Part shown: piece by piece, positions 1 through 7,833 of the stretch
How the letters are laid out: every line of letters starts with the position of its first letter
Numbering within the stretch: the stretch's first letter is position 1
Assembly (NCBI RefSeq): GCF_009363075.1
Contig: NZ_CP045293.1
Location: 6,433,006 to 6,497,005 of the forward strand
Source of the DNA: Paenibacillus guangzhouensis
Lineage (GTDB): Bacteria; Bacillota; Bacilli; Paenibacillales; Paenibacillaceae
Reading direction: 5' to 3'
DNA length: 64,000 nucleotides
The notes under the pieces: generated by a model
What the model was told of the DNA's origin: nothing
Seen by the model: only the letters and a program-made list of their open reading frames with translations
Databases searched by the model: none
Translations under genes and position numbers: made by a program

Positions 1-1059
1 CGCCATGAGCCTTACTCGGCGAACGCGACTGACAAACGAGAACTGATGGTCCAATTATGGTATCCGGCCACCGAAGGCGGCAAGGGAGAGCAGAGCGCTT
101 ATCTCCAGAATGCGTCGATCATGACGCAAGCCATATCGACGAACATGATGAACTTTCCAGCTTTTACGCTAAGTCATTTGAATCTGATTAAGACGCATGC
201 GATGTTGGAAGCCAAGCTATCGGAGTCGGAAAGTCGGTATCCTGTATTGATTTTCTCCCACGGGATGAACGGTTATCGCAATCAGAATATGTTCCAACTG
301 GAGGAACTGGCAAGCCACGGTTATATTGTGATGGCCACCGATTATGCTTATGAAGCGGCTGGCACCGTGTATCCTGACGGACGCGTTGCGCTGAGTAAAA
401 CCGATCCCAACCTGACTTCAAATGCCGAGTACACCAAGCACATCCCGCTATGGACAGCGGATGCCACCTTTGTACTCGATCAAGTAGAGAAGTTGAATCA
501 GAATGATCCAGCAGGGCGCTTCACCGGCAAGATCGATATGGATCATATCGGTATGTTAGGGCATTCCTTCGGGGGGGCGGTTACGCTGCAGATGATCAAG
601 AATGATCCGCGTGTGAAGGCGGCCCTGAGTATGGACGGCGGATTCTACGGTCCACCGGTCTCAGATAAGGGGTTAGGCAAACCGTTTTTAATGATGTATG
701 CAGAGGAGACCTACAATAAGGTGATGACTTCTTACGAGGAGGTTGCCAGCCAGTTAGGCGGAGTAAGCCGCGAAGCGTTCGAAGCGCCTAGGAAAGAATA
801 TATTCAGAAATCGGGCAATGCGCTGGCAGGCGGTGGTCTATCCTTACTTATTCCAGGTTCTAAGCACGCGAGCTATTCCGATCTAGCCTTATTCTCTCCC
901 TTGTTGGGATTGAACGGACCTAATCCACGGCGGGATCACCGGATTGTGAACGAGTTCAGTGTTGCTTTTTTCGACCGGTATTTAAAAGGAAAGGATGATT
1001 CAGCGCTGCGAGGATTAGCCGCCAAATACCCGGAAGTGAATTTTAAAGTGAATCCATAG
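1..1059 (+). CDS. Alpha/beta-hydrolase, PAF-acetylhydrolase/dienelactone-hydrolase-like (5' partial)
   Basis: The reading frame is open back to base 1 and continues family-like sequence (EPYS...DKRELMVQLWYPA), so the ATG at base 46 is probably internal and the gene starts outside the window. The fold is an alpha/beta hydrolase: an oxyanion-type FSHGMNG near residue 87 (counted from the window edge), the nucleophile elbow GHSFGG with serine about residue 189, an SMDGG acid region near 213 and a candidate catalytic histidine in SKHASYSD near 289. This layout matches the platelet-activating-factor acetylhydrolase/dienelactone hydrolase group, which cleaves ester bonds. The substrate cannot be told, and a signal peptide, if present, is outside the window. 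It is followed by a hairpin shared with the converging XRE gene. Confidence 0.8.
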   Translation, partial: RHEPYSANATDKRELMVQLWYPATEGGKGEQSAYLQNASIMTQAISTNMMNFPAFTLSHLNLIKTHAMLEAKLSESESRYPVLIFSHGMNGYRNQNMFQLEELASHGYIVMATDYAYEAAGTVYPDGRVALSKTDPNLTSNAEYTKHIPLWTADATFVLDQVEKLNQNDPAGRFTGKIDMDHIGMLGHSFGGAVTLQMIKNDPRVKAALSMDGGFYGPPVSDKGLGKPFLMMYAEETYNKVMTSYEEVASQLGGVSREAFEAPRKEYIQKSGNALAGGGLSLLIPGSKHASYSDLALFSPLLGLNGPNPRRDHRIVNEFSVAFFDRYLKGKDDSALRGLAAKYPEVNFKVNP

Positions 1060-1079
1060 GTTTGGAGCATAAACAAAAA

Positions 1080-1122
1080 GGAGCTTCCTATCCACGAATT
1101 GCGTGAGGATGGAAGCTTCTTT
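1080..1122. terminator. Bidirectional intrinsic terminator
   Basis: An imperfect hairpin has GAGCTTCCTATCC on the left and GGATGGAAGCTTC on the right, followed by a short T-rich stretch. It sits between the hydrolase gene and the converging XRE gene. Confidence 0.6.
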
Positions 1123-1136
1123 GCTATGCCGATGCC

Positions 1137-1478
1137 TTATTTATAGTTAAAAATTTCTCGTACCACATTCTTCGCCATGGCGATCTGCTGCGGGTTCTGT
1201 TGAGTGAGCATATACGTAATCTCTTGAATGTCCGCTTGGGATTTCTCGTCCGGATCCGGGGTCTGCGGAGTGAACAGCTGCGAGATATCGACATCCAGCG
1301 CTTCGGCAATTTTGGCGAGGTTAAGCAGCGCGACGTTCTTCTCACCGCGTTCGATCTGTCCGACATAGGAGAAATGAAAGCCGCCTTTCTCGCCAAGCGC
1401 TTCCTGCGTCAATCCCTTTTCTCTTCTCAGTTCCCGAATCCGTGCCCCGACGCGGAGCAGAATTTCTTTATCCGTCAT
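1137..1478 (-). CDS. XRE-family helix-turn-helix transcriptional regulator
   Basis: A 113-aa DNA-binding protein. Residues about 8-65 form a Cro/C1-type HTH: a RIRELRREKGLTQEALG start, a recognition part around FSYVGQIERGEKN, and the usual LAKIAEALDV ending. The C-terminal 50 residues are helical and of unknown role. The frame can be extended to a GTG at 1487, but that codon overlaps the best ribosome site (AGAGAGG), while the ATG at 1478 lies about 10 bases downstream of it, so the ATG is preferred. The gene is divergent from the helical protein at 1673, and an overlapping dyad lies in the shared upstream region. The targets are unknown. Confidence 0.88.
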   Translation of the reverse strand: MTDKEILLRVGARIRELRREKGLTQEALGEKGGFHFSYVGQIERGEKNVALLNLAKIAEALDVDISQLFTPQTPDPDEKSQADIQEITYMLTQQNPQQIAMAKNVVREIFNYK

Positions 1479-1607
1479 TCCTTCCACACCTCTCTACTTC
1501 AAAGTGTAGATAAAATAGGACCCATCATACACCGGCGATTAGATATCATAAATTATACTTATTGATATTATTTTGTTGTATAATGAGGAATAAAGGTAAT
1601 TATTTCC

Positions 1608-1623
1608 ACGATTCGTGCGAATC
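1608..1623. promoter_or_regulatory. Overlapping dyad, possible repressor operator
   Basis: CACGA-T-TCGTG overlaps GATTCG-TG-CGAATC in the gap between the XRE regulator and the gene at 1673. It lies just downstream of a TATAAT at 1579-1584 that could serve the rightward gene. The position would suit repression by the neighbouring XRE protein, but this is inference only. Confidence 0.3.
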
Positions 1624-1672
1624 ATAACCGCCAACACCGAGTCGTGCACTAATCCTCATAGGAGTGAAGCAT

Positions 1673-2104
1673 GTGAATCATTCAACCCTTATCGATGAAT
1701 GCAGAGATCATCGCTCAATCCAAGCCCTGACCATCCGTCGGCTGCTGCAGCTGTCACGGCTCCATATCGACTCGACGGCTTATTTGACGGACCTATCCGA
1801 TATGCATGCATGTCTCATCTTCATTGACCGCGCGCTGGATTATATGCTCAAGGCGGTGTATGTGCTAGAGAACGGCTGCAAGTCGGCTCCGCCTACGCTA
1901 ACCCACCACGATGTTCTTCAGCTCACGACAGATGCGCCCATTTCACAGTTAGACATGGTGACGTTCATCCTGAATATCCGTTACCTGGCAAGCTGTAAGG
2001 ATCCTGCGCTGCTTCATCCGATGCATCCTGCACATCTGCGGATCATGCTGGACAGGGTAGAGGATATTCTCCTCCATCTGTCAGGTAGAATTGGCGATCA
2101 TTAG
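1673..2104 (+). CDS. Small helical protein, weakly HEPN-like, unknown function
   Basis: A 143-aa protein not firmly recognised. It is predicted to be mainly alpha-helical with no signal peptide or membrane segment. The pattern of a helix with A-LDYMLKAVYVLENG, then THHDVLQLT, and a final helix RVEDILLHLSG recalls HEPN-type four-helix proteins. No clear Rx4-6H RNase motif is visible and no nucleotidyltransferase partner gene is adjacent. The GTG at 1673 is preferred over the GTG at 1664 because TAGGAG at 1659-1663 is about nine bases upstream of 1673 and touches 1664. It is divergent from the XRE regulator and ends just before a Fur-like box. Confidence 0.6.
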   Translation: MNHSTLIDECRDHRSIQALTIRRLLQLSRLHIDSTAYLTDLSDMHACLIFIDRALDYMLKAVYVLENGCKSAPPTLTHHDVLQLTTDAPISQLDMVTFILNIRYLASCKDPALLHPMHPAHLRIMLDRVEDILLHLSGRIGDH

Positions 2105-2113
2105 CATTCTAAT

Positions 2114-2128
2114 TGATAATGATTTTCA
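2114..2128. promoter_or_regulatory. Fur-box-like operator
   Basis: TGATAATGATTTTCA matches 13 of 14 fixed positions of the Bacillus Fur 7-1-7 consensus TGATAATnATTATCA. The C/G at the outer positions favours Fur over PerR (TTATAATnATTATAA). It lies about 190 bases upstream of the ferritin start and just after the stop of the gene at 1673. Confidence 0.55.
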
Positions 2129-2198
2129 ATAAAATGCGCCAAAGTGGTTTACATTCCCGTTAAATTCCAACATACTAGGAATAGAAGGAAGTCAAATC

Positions 2199-2297
2199 GT
2201 GCAGGATAACATCGATTGCCATGGTATGGTGTCGATAGGTTATTCCAATACGGTACAAGCTTACCTTTCATCTAGACAAGCGAATAAGGGAGAGTGA
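2199..2297 (+). CDS. Possible 32-aa upstream ORF of ferritin
   Basis: A GTG-initiated reading frame of 32 codons has a good ribosome site (AGAAGGAAG, 8-9 bases upstream). It ends with TGA inside the Shine-Dalgarno region of the ferritin gene. The peptide has no recognisable motif. The placement would allow translational coupling to ferritin, but such a short frame may also be chance. Confidence 0.25.
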   Translation: MQDNIDCHGMVSIGYSNTVQAYLSSRQANKGE

Positions 2298-2302
2298 TCC
2301 GA

Positions 2303-2809
2303 ATGTTAAGTGAGAAGCTGCTCGCGAAGTTGAACGATCAAATGAATTATGAGTTTTATTCTGCGCAGGTATATCTTGCGATGGCGGCGTATTGTTCGTC
2401 GGAGAGTTTTGATGGATTTGCGAATTTCTTCATCATGCAATCGGAAGAAGAGAAATATCATGGAATGAAAATTTTCCATTTCATAAATGCACTTGGTAAA
2501 CGTGCCGTTGTTACAGGCATGGAGAACCCTCAGAATGAGTACAGCTCCTTGCTGGATGCGTTTGAGCATTCCTTCGAGCATGAGAAGACGGTAACGAAGC
2601 GCATCTATGAGTTGTCCGATATCGCATGGGACGAGCGGGAGCATGCGACAATCAACTTCCTCAAATGGTTCATCGATGAGCAAGTCGAAGAGGAAGCAAC
2701 CTTCGATAGCATTATCCAAAAGCTGCGCCGCATCGATAACGATAGCAATGCATTCTATATGCTCGATTCCGAGCTCGGCAAGCGTACGTTCACACCAGGC
2801 GAAGAATAA
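2303..2809 (+). CDS. ftnA: Ferritin (non-heme iron storage protein)
   Basis: A 168-aa bacterial ferritin that oxidises Fe(II) at a dinuclear ferroxidase centre and stores Fe(III) in a 24-subunit cytoplasmic shell. Family landmarks are the start LSEKLLAKLNDQMNYEFYSA, the ligand helix QSEEEKYHGMK, the helix HSFEHEKTVTKRIYEL, and the DEREHATINFLKWFIDEQVEEE region. Length is typical. The ATG at 2303 is chosen because AAGGGAGAG sits eight bases upstream; the GTG at 2294 lies inside that ribosome site. It is monocistronic apart from a possible upstream peptide, with a strong terminator after it. A Fur-like box lies upstream. Confidence 0.95.
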   Translation: MLSEKLLAKLNDQMNYEFYSAQVYLAMAAYCSSESFDGFANFFIMQSEEEKYHGMKIFHFINALGKRAVVTGMENPQNEYSSLLDAFEHSFEHEKTVTKRIYELSDIAWDEREHATINFLKWFIDEQVEEEATFDSIIQKLRRIDNDSNAFYMLDSELGKRTFTPGEE

Positions 2810-2827
2810 GCATAATTCGCACATTCA

Positions 2828-2863
2828 AGAAGCTGTTTCCCTGCTAGGGGGAGCAGCTTTTTT
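2828..2863 (+). terminator. Intrinsic terminator of ferritin
   Basis: AAGCTGTTTCCC pairs with GGGgGAgCAGCTT and is followed by six T. Its left arm AGAAGCTGTTTCCC recurs exactly in the terminator at 4668. Confidence 0.85.
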
Positions 2864-3055
2864 GGCATGGCGGCGAGCTTAGTTACACACGTGTTCTATA
2901 CCATTGAAAGTCGTCATTTTTATTAATTATAATTTAGATCATATGATTTATAGCGGAAGGTAGTATATTTTACCAATATAAGATTTGTTAATGGATTGTT
3001 GGTTAAGGGGATTAAGTTAGGTTGTAATTATTGATGCTGTTCTGATGGGGGAAAA

Positions 3056-4630
3056 ATGAAACATTATATTTTCAAGCTTAAGTATATTATCTTAATAAAA
3101 ATTGTAGCTGCTCTTATCTCCATCATAGGAATAGCTAGCATGCCATACATCTTAAAATTATTGTTTGATTATGATTTTTCAAAGGGTATAACAGGAATTG
3201 TTGTGCTAATTTTAACGTATGCTTGTGCGATCGTCGTTGGCATGTTGTTTGAGTATATTAGTCAAAGGCATGCTTGGAAGTTGGAACAGAGGTTTAACCT
3301 ATTCGTTAAGCAAGATTTATTCGATTCCTCACTTCGTAAAAACGTAGTGAATTTTCAAAAATTTGATGTATCGGAGTATATTTCGATTTTTAACAATGAT
3401 ATAAGAACCTGTCAACAATACGTGGAGAGCATCGTCGCCATCATTCAGACCGTTTTACAATTATGTGTGTATGGTTTTTTCTTATTTACCCTTGATTATC
3501 GACTTGCAATCATTATTATTTTGAGTTCATCACTAAGTCTGATTTTGCCTCGTATGACTGGTAAGCGCTTAGCGCAGAAGAAGGGTGACCATTTGTCTGC
3601 CATGGCATCCTATGTTGACACTCTCTTTGATTTGTTATCTGGGTTTAAATTAGTAAATGACGAGACAAGAAGCAGTATTTCTCAAAGGCAGAATAAGGCT
3701 TTGACAGATACAGAGGGCAAGCTTTATGAATTTGGGAAATTTAAGACTTTTGCCAACGTTCTAAGTGGCAGCAGTATGTATTTTTTAGAGTTAATCGTGT
3801 TTGCTGCGATCGGAGTAATGCTCTTTAAACAAAATATTACACTAGGTATTGCTGTTGCAGCTTTAGGATATATACAAAGCTTTTGTTACCCGATGGCTTA
3901 TTTGTTGACAGAAATGAATAATGTAAATGCTTCAAGAGATGCCAAAGATAAACTCATGAGCATAATCAATGAACAGATTGATCATAGACCTGTTATACAG
4001 GATTTCCAATCCACAATTACATTTGTGAATGTGTCTGTTACGTTAGGGGATTTCACCCTAAGGAATTTTTCATACGAATTTGAGAAGGGTAAAAAATATG
4101 CGATAGTGGGTCCTAGTGGCGTTGGCAAGTCAACGATTCTAAATCTTCTTATGCAATACATTTATCCTGATAGCGGTGCAATTCTACTTGATGGTAAATC
4201 CATAAAAGAGATGGATACTAGCAAGATAATGGATTGTGTAAATCAATTTGAACATTCGTTTCATGCGACATGTATGGAAAACGCGACTGTATTCGGCGCA
4301 CATCCCGAAACATCCGTAGTAAATACGCTGCATTATTTCAATAACGATAAAATGTATAGTATTTCTACAAAGGAAAATGCGAGGGAGTTAAGTGGTGGGG
4401 AAAAGCAAATGTTACAATTGCTGAGAATTGCAGCATGGGATAAAGACATACTGCTGTTTGATGAGTCATTCTCGGCCATTGACCATGAGAACGCCACAAA
4501 ACTGCAACATGATCTCCTGCTAAAAGATAAAACAATTCTATGTATTACTCATAATGTATCAAGTGAAAATCTGAATGATTTTGATGAGATTGTGACTATC
4601 TCTGCATATAGCTCTAGCGCTACAAAATAA
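3056..4630 (+). CDS. ABC exporter, fused permease and ATPase
   Basis: A 524-aa half-transporter. Residues about 10-300 hold hydrophobic segments of a type-IV exporter membrane domain. Residues about 325-520 hold the ATPase with Walker A GPSGVGKST (~353), Q-loop in NQFEHS, signature ELSGGEKQ (~444), Walker B ILLFDES (~466) and H-loop CITHN (~502). It probably works as a homodimer exporting a peptide, lipid or drug. No C39 peptidase domain, partner half-transporter or precursor peptide gene is nearby. Base composition and codon use are clearly more AT-rich than both neighbours, suggesting acquisition by transfer. The start follows a GGGG ribosome site. It is slightly short for the family (570-600 aa is usual). 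Confidence 0.88.
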   Translation: MKHYIFKLKYIILIKIVAALISIIGIASMPYILKLLFDYDFSKGITGIVVLILTYACAIVVGMLFEYISQRHAWKLEQRFNLFVKQDLFDSSLRKNVVNFQKFDVSEYISIFNNDIRTCQQYVESIVAIIQTVLQLCVYGFFLFTLDYRLAIIIILSSSLSLILPRMTGKRLAQKKGDHLSAMASYVDTLFDLLSGFKLVNDETRSSISQRQNKALTDTEGKLYEFGKFKTFANVLSGSSMYFLELIVFAAIGVMLFKQNITLGIAVAALGYIQSFCYPMAYLLTEMNNVNASRDAKDKLMSIINEQIDHRPVIQDFQSTITFVNVSVTLGDFTLRNFSYEFEKGKKYAIVGPSGVGKSTILNLLMQYIYPDSGAILLDGKSIKEMDTSKIMDCVNQFEHSFHATCMENATVFGAHPETSVVNTLHYFNNDKMYSISTKENARELSGGEKQMLQLLRIAAWDKDILLFDESFSAIDHENATKLQHDLLLKDKTILCITHNVSSENLNDFDEIVTISAYSSSATK

Positions 4631-4640
4631 AGACTCCACG

Positions 4641-4660
4641 ATCATTAAGCATCATTAAGC
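4641..4660. repeat. 10-bp direct repeat
   Basis: ATCATTAAGC occurs twice in tandem between the ABC exporter stop and its terminator. Confidence 0.7.
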
Positions 4661-4667
4661 GCAGTTT

Positions 4668-4706
4668 AGAAGCTGTTTCCCCACCGGGAGACAGCTTCTT
4701 CTTTTT
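4668..4706. terminator. Intrinsic terminator after the ABC exporter
   Basis: AGAAGCTGTTTCCC pairs with GGGAGACAGCTTCT and is followed by CTTTTT. It also faces the converging DMT gene. The 14-base left arm is identical to that of the ferritin terminator at 2828. Confidence 0.85.
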
Positions 4707-4724
4707 GTAGAACCAAGCTGAAGT

Positions 4725-5072
4725 TTATTTCTGCTTCACCAGCCATAGGCCGACGGCGATGACGCCGACACCAAGCCACGTTTTCCAATTGGGAACCTCG
4801 CGGAGGAACAGATATCCCATCCCGATGGAGATTAGCACCTCGATGCATTTGGCGGCAACCAGTACATAGCTGAGCTGATGCGCGGCCTTCACCCCGAATT
4901 TCACCCCATACCCAATACTGAGATTCGCGGCCAAGAACACCGGGAGCAGCATCAGCTGGAATTTCAACGTGGTCCAGAAGGCGGGATCAATATGCTTGCT
5001 CTGGTAGGAGAATACCAGGTTAATCACGGTGAGTCCCGCGAAGAGCAGGGCAACGCTGTACAGATAGAGCAT
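4725..5072 (-). CDS. Small DMT/EamA-like integral membrane protein
   Basis: A 115-aa protein with four hydrophobic segments, the size of one EamA repeat or an EmrE-type small multidrug transporter. The third and fourth segments, with VAAKCIEVLISIGMGYLFL and VGVIAVGLWLVKQK, are typical of the end of a drug/metabolite transporter repeat. The frame stays open to 5399, but the ATG at 5072 has a perfect AGGAGG five bases upstream, so the shorter form is called. Single-repeat members work as dimers. No partner gene is adjacent, so it may act as a homodimer. The substrate is unknown. Confidence 0.8.
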   Translation of the reverse strand: MLYLYSVALLFAGLTVINLVFSYQSKHIDPAFWTTLKFQLMLLPVFLAANLSIGYGVKFGVKAAHQLSYVLVAAKCIEVLISIGMGYLFLREVPNWKTWLGVGVIAVGLWLVKQK

Positions 5073-5226
5073 GTCAACCTCCTGAAACTTCGTGTAACAC
5101 CTCCTTAATGTTTCCCGAACACAACTTTTTAACACATGGGAAAATGTACGAAATCGATGAAGCCGAAGCCCCCGCGTTCTGCTACAATAAGGGAGAATCG
5201 TACTTACGAAATAAACGACAGAAACG

Positions 5227-5892
5227 ATGTTGATGATGAAAATAGAACTCGAACAGCAAGTGATCGATGTGCATGTGGAATACGGTCCGCGCAAGAAACT
5301 CTCGATCCATATCGACCCGTCGGGCCTGATTACGGTGAAGGCGCCTAATCGTACCAGTGACGATATCGTGATTAGCGCTGTGAAGCAGCATGGAAGCAAG
5401 ATTGTGAAGCAGCTGCAGGCGATTGAAGCTGCTCGCCAACCTGCGCCGAACGTCAGGTCTTATGAAGAGGAAGGCAAGTTCCTGCACCTCGGCCGGTATT
5501 ATACGCTTCAAGAGCTGATTGCAACGGATGGCTTAACGGAAGAAGAGCTGCAGCGCGAATTGAAGAAATTTTATTTTGCCAGCTGCAAGAAGGTGATTGG
5601 GGAGCGTCTGAAGATTTATCAGAAGCAGCTCAAGGTGACCCCAAAGTCGTACTTAATAGAGGAGTCGCTGACGAAATGGGGGAGCTGCAGTTCCGCGAAG
5701 CATCTGACCTTCAATTATCGGCTTGCGATGGCGCCTATTGACGTCATTGATTACGTGGTGATTCATGAGCTCTGCCACCTGTTGCATATGAATCATGATC
5801 GCTCCTTCTGGCGGCGCGTCGGCAGCATCATGCCGGATTACAAAGAGAAGGAGGCGTTCCTCGCGAAGTATGGACAAGCGATGACGTTGTAA
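5227..5892 (+). CDS. YgjP-like metallopeptidase (DUF45, M48-type)
   Basis: A 221-aa predicted zinc metalloprotein. The C-terminal half carries the family block TKWGSCSS, FNYRLAMAP, and the zinc motif HELCH at about residue 180, followed by NHDRSFW with a likely third ligand. This arrangement is diagnostic of the YgjP/DUF45 (WLM/SprT-related) group. The N-terminal half (residues 1-80) has the beta-rich KLSIHIDPSGLITVKAP segment usual in these proteins. No signal peptide is seen, so it is probably cytoplasmic. ATG codons at 5227, 5233 and 5236 are all possible starts and none has a strong ribosome site. The DUF1801 gene follows 35 bases later, probably co-transcribed. The biological substrate of the family is not established. 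Confidence 0.88.
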   Translation: MLMMKIELEQQVIDVHVEYGPRKKLSIHIDPSGLITVKAPNRTSDDIVISAVKQHGSKIVKQLQAIEAARQPAPNVRSYEEEGKFLHLGRYYTLQELIATDGLTEEELQRELKKFYFASCKKVIGERLKIYQKQLKVTPKSYLIEESLTKWGSCSSAKHLTFNYRLAMAPIDVIDYVVIHELCHLLHMNHDRSFWRRVGSIMPDYKEKEAFLAKYGQAMTL

Positions 5893-5927
5893 TACTTGAG
5901 AGAACGAGGAAAAGAGGAGGCGTTACC

Positions 5928-6317
5928 GTGGATGGGAATAAAATAACGTACGAATCGATCGACCATTATATTTCGACTTTTCCGCCGGAGATTCAGGAAA
6001 TCTTAGAATCGATCCGCAAGGTGATCCGCGAAGCTGCGCCTGACGCGGTGGAGAAGATTAGCTACCAAATGCCGACATTCGCGCAGCAAGGCAACGTGGT
6101 GCATTTTGCGGCGTTCAAGAACCATATCGGCTTCTATCCGGCGCCGAGCGGGATCGAGGAATTCGAGCAAGAGTTAGCCCCTTACAAAGCAGGCAAGGGG
6201 ACGATTCAGTTCCCGCTAGAACAGCCGATACCGATGGAGCTGATCACCAAGATCGTGAAGTTCAGAGTTGCAGAGAATATCGCCAAGGCAGAACGGAAAT
6301 CAGCCAAGAAAAAGTAA
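5928..6317 (+). CDS. DUF1801 / YdhG-like iron-chaperone-fold protein
   Basis: A 129-aa small cytoplasmic protein. The motifs YISTFPPEIQEIL, ISYQMPTF, HFAAFKNHIGFYP and GKGTIQFPL are the conserved core of the DUF1801 family, whose B. subtilis member YdhG was proposed as a frataxin-like iron chaperone. The lysine-rich tail is typical. It starts with GTG, supported by GAGGAGG nine bases upstream. Short spacing to the upstream metallopeptidase suggests one transcript. The exact role here is inference from the family. Confidence 0.88.
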   Translation: MDGNKITYESIDHYISTFPPEIQEILESIRKVIREAAPDAVEKISYQMPTFAQQGNVVHFAAFKNHIGFYPAPSGIEEFEQELAPYKAGKGTIQFPLEQPIPMELITKIVKFRVAENIAKAERKSAKKK

Positions 6318-6404
6318 CGAATTTGACAAATCTAGGGTGAAGAAGTTAACGACATTTCATGAAAAATATAACAAATTTGGTGTTTCATCCGATATACGTA
6401 AAGT

Positions 6405-6427
6405 GTACCTCCTGAAAGAAGAGGTAC
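6405..6427 (+). promoter_or_regulatory. 5'-UTR hairpin before the DUF5050-like gene
   Basis: GTACCTC and GAGGTAC form a perfect seven-base-pair stem with a nine-base loop, ending about 27 bases before the start codon. It has no T-run, so it is not a terminator. It may be an mRNA-stabilising or operator element. Confidence 0.4.
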
Positions 6428-6454
6428 AACCTACCTAGAAGGGATGTATCGGTA

Positions 6455-7753
6455 ATGAAAAGCATTTCTACACTAATAAAGAAAACGTGTAGTGTGGTTC
6501 TACTCTGTTCACTATTGTTGACAGGTATCGGAACCTTTGCCTTAGATAAGGCGGCAGCAGCAACGGGGGATGCATATGTTTATTATGTATCTAATAGTGA
6601 TTTGTATCGGGTGAAAAGTGATGGCACCGGAGCACAACGGTTATTGAAAAGTTTTAATTTTGAAGGCACCGAGATGAAGCCGGCTGGAGACTATTTATAT
6701 TTTGCATATGACGAAGGATCAACGACGTTATTACGTGTTCCAGTAGACGGATCGACGAATTTACCAAAACGATTCTTCGATGATGCAATCTATTTTGAGA
6801 CGGATCATAACTTCTTGTATTATATGGACAGTAAAGGGAAAATTTATCGTGCGCCAGCCAATGCGGTGGATAAATCCGAAGCCAAATTGATTGCCGATAT
6901 GGCAGATACGAAATTCTCTAGTTTTGCGGTGGTTGAAGGTCGGATATATTATAATGCACTGAAAGACGGACGCAAGACTTGGGTGGCATCGAAGGCAGCT
7001 GATGGTTCGGGACAAGTGCAATGGATTGCAGCAGGTGCTTTTGAAGACGCTTCGAGTGCACGCGTTACGGGTTCGACCTTGTATATCGTAGTAAATATTA
7101 AACCGGAAGAAGTCCAATACTCCACGAACAGTATCGTATTTTACGCCATACCTGCAAAAGGCGGAGCAGCGAAAGCTATTAATGCCAAAGCTCCACTCGA
7201 TGTGAATGCGGTTTATTCCGGATGGCAGACGAACCATCTCTTTTTATTTAATAAAGGAATTAAGCTCGATGCAGATGGGGATTACGATTATAGTCTCGGT
7301 AAAGGGACACTTTTAACGGCAGAAGGAAAAACGATTGATCTGTACAAAACTAGCGTGCCTGAGGTTGCTAGTGTAGGAACCGATAAACTTGCATTTGTTG
7401 ATGCGAGTGGTCATGCTTATGTGAGTACACTCAAGAATAATAAAGTGGTCAGCACCAAGACATTGTCTGTTACCAACGCCTGGTATGTTCGTAATCTTGT
7501 AACAGATAACCAAGTAAGAGCGACCTTGATCTTTGCGGACAGTGGCGCATATGTATTAAAGAATGATCTATCCTTGCAGAAAGTCGTCGGCGTGGAATGG
7601 GATTATGTGAAATACAAAGATAATGTATCTGGATTTTTCTACGTCAATGCTGGAGACAACAGTCGATTGTATCATATGGCGGACGATGGTAAGACGAGTA
7701 CAAAGCTAAGTGAAGAGACGATTGATCGTATCGTTCTGATTGACAAGCAATAA
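6455..7753 (+). CDS. Secreted beta-propeller-like protein (DUF5050 type)
   Basis: A 432-aa protein with a clear Sec signal peptide (MKSISTLIKKT, a hydrophobic core, and cleavage after an AAAA stretch near residue 37). The mature part is made of repeats such as YYVSNSDLYRVKSDGTG, YLYFAYDEGSTTLLRVPVDG and NFLYYMDSKGKIYRAP. These are short beta-strands typical of DUF5050/TolB-like propellers. No catalytic motif is visible. It could act as a surface binding or sensing protein. It stands alone between a promoter region with a hairpin and a strong bidirectional terminator. The start ATG follows AGAAGGGATG. Confidence 0.75.
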   Translation: MKSISTLIKKTCSVVLLCSLLLTGIGTFALDKAAAATGDAYVYYVSNSDLYRVKSDGTGAQRLLKSFNFEGTEMKPAGDYLYFAYDEGSTTLLRVPVDGSTNLPKRFFDDAIYFETDHNFLYYMDSKGKIYRAPANAVDKSEAKLIADMADTKFSSFAVVEGRIYYNALKDGRKTWVASKAADGSGQVQWIAAGAFEDASSARVTGSTLYIVVNIKPEEVQYSTNSIVFYAIPAKGGAAKAINAKAPLDVNAVYSGWQTNHLFLFNKGIKLDADGDYDYSLGKGTLLTAEGKTIDLYKTSVPEVASVGTDKLAFVDASGHAYVSTLKNNKVVSTKTLSVTNAWYVRNLVTDNQVRATLIFADSGAYVLKNDLSLQKVVGVEWDYVKYKDNVSGFFYVNAGDNSRLYHMADDGKTSTKLSEETIDRIVLIDKQ

Positions 7754-7776
7754 GGAGCAGAAGCTCACGGATACGT

Positions 7777-7825
7777 AAAAGCCGCACTATACGCCAGCAT
7801 TAATCGGTGTATAGTGCGGCTTTTT
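7777..7825. terminator. Strong bidirectional terminator
   Basis: AAAAGCCGCACTATACGCC pairs with GGTGTATAGTGCGGCTTTTT. It has A-runs and T-runs on both sides and separates two converging genes. Confidence 0.92.
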
Positions 7826-7833
7826 GTCATTCC

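Noticed and set aside
2306..2824. Antisense ORF over the ferritin gene
   Set aside because: The sense strand encodes a clear ferritin; the antisense protein has no motif.
2864..3055. Search for a bacteriocin or precursor peptide gene before the ABC exporter
   Set aside because: Only very short frames without ribosome sites are present.
5136..5348. Small ORF upstream of the metallopeptidase
   Set aside because: It is a shadow overlapping the promoter region and the start of the YgjP-like gene.
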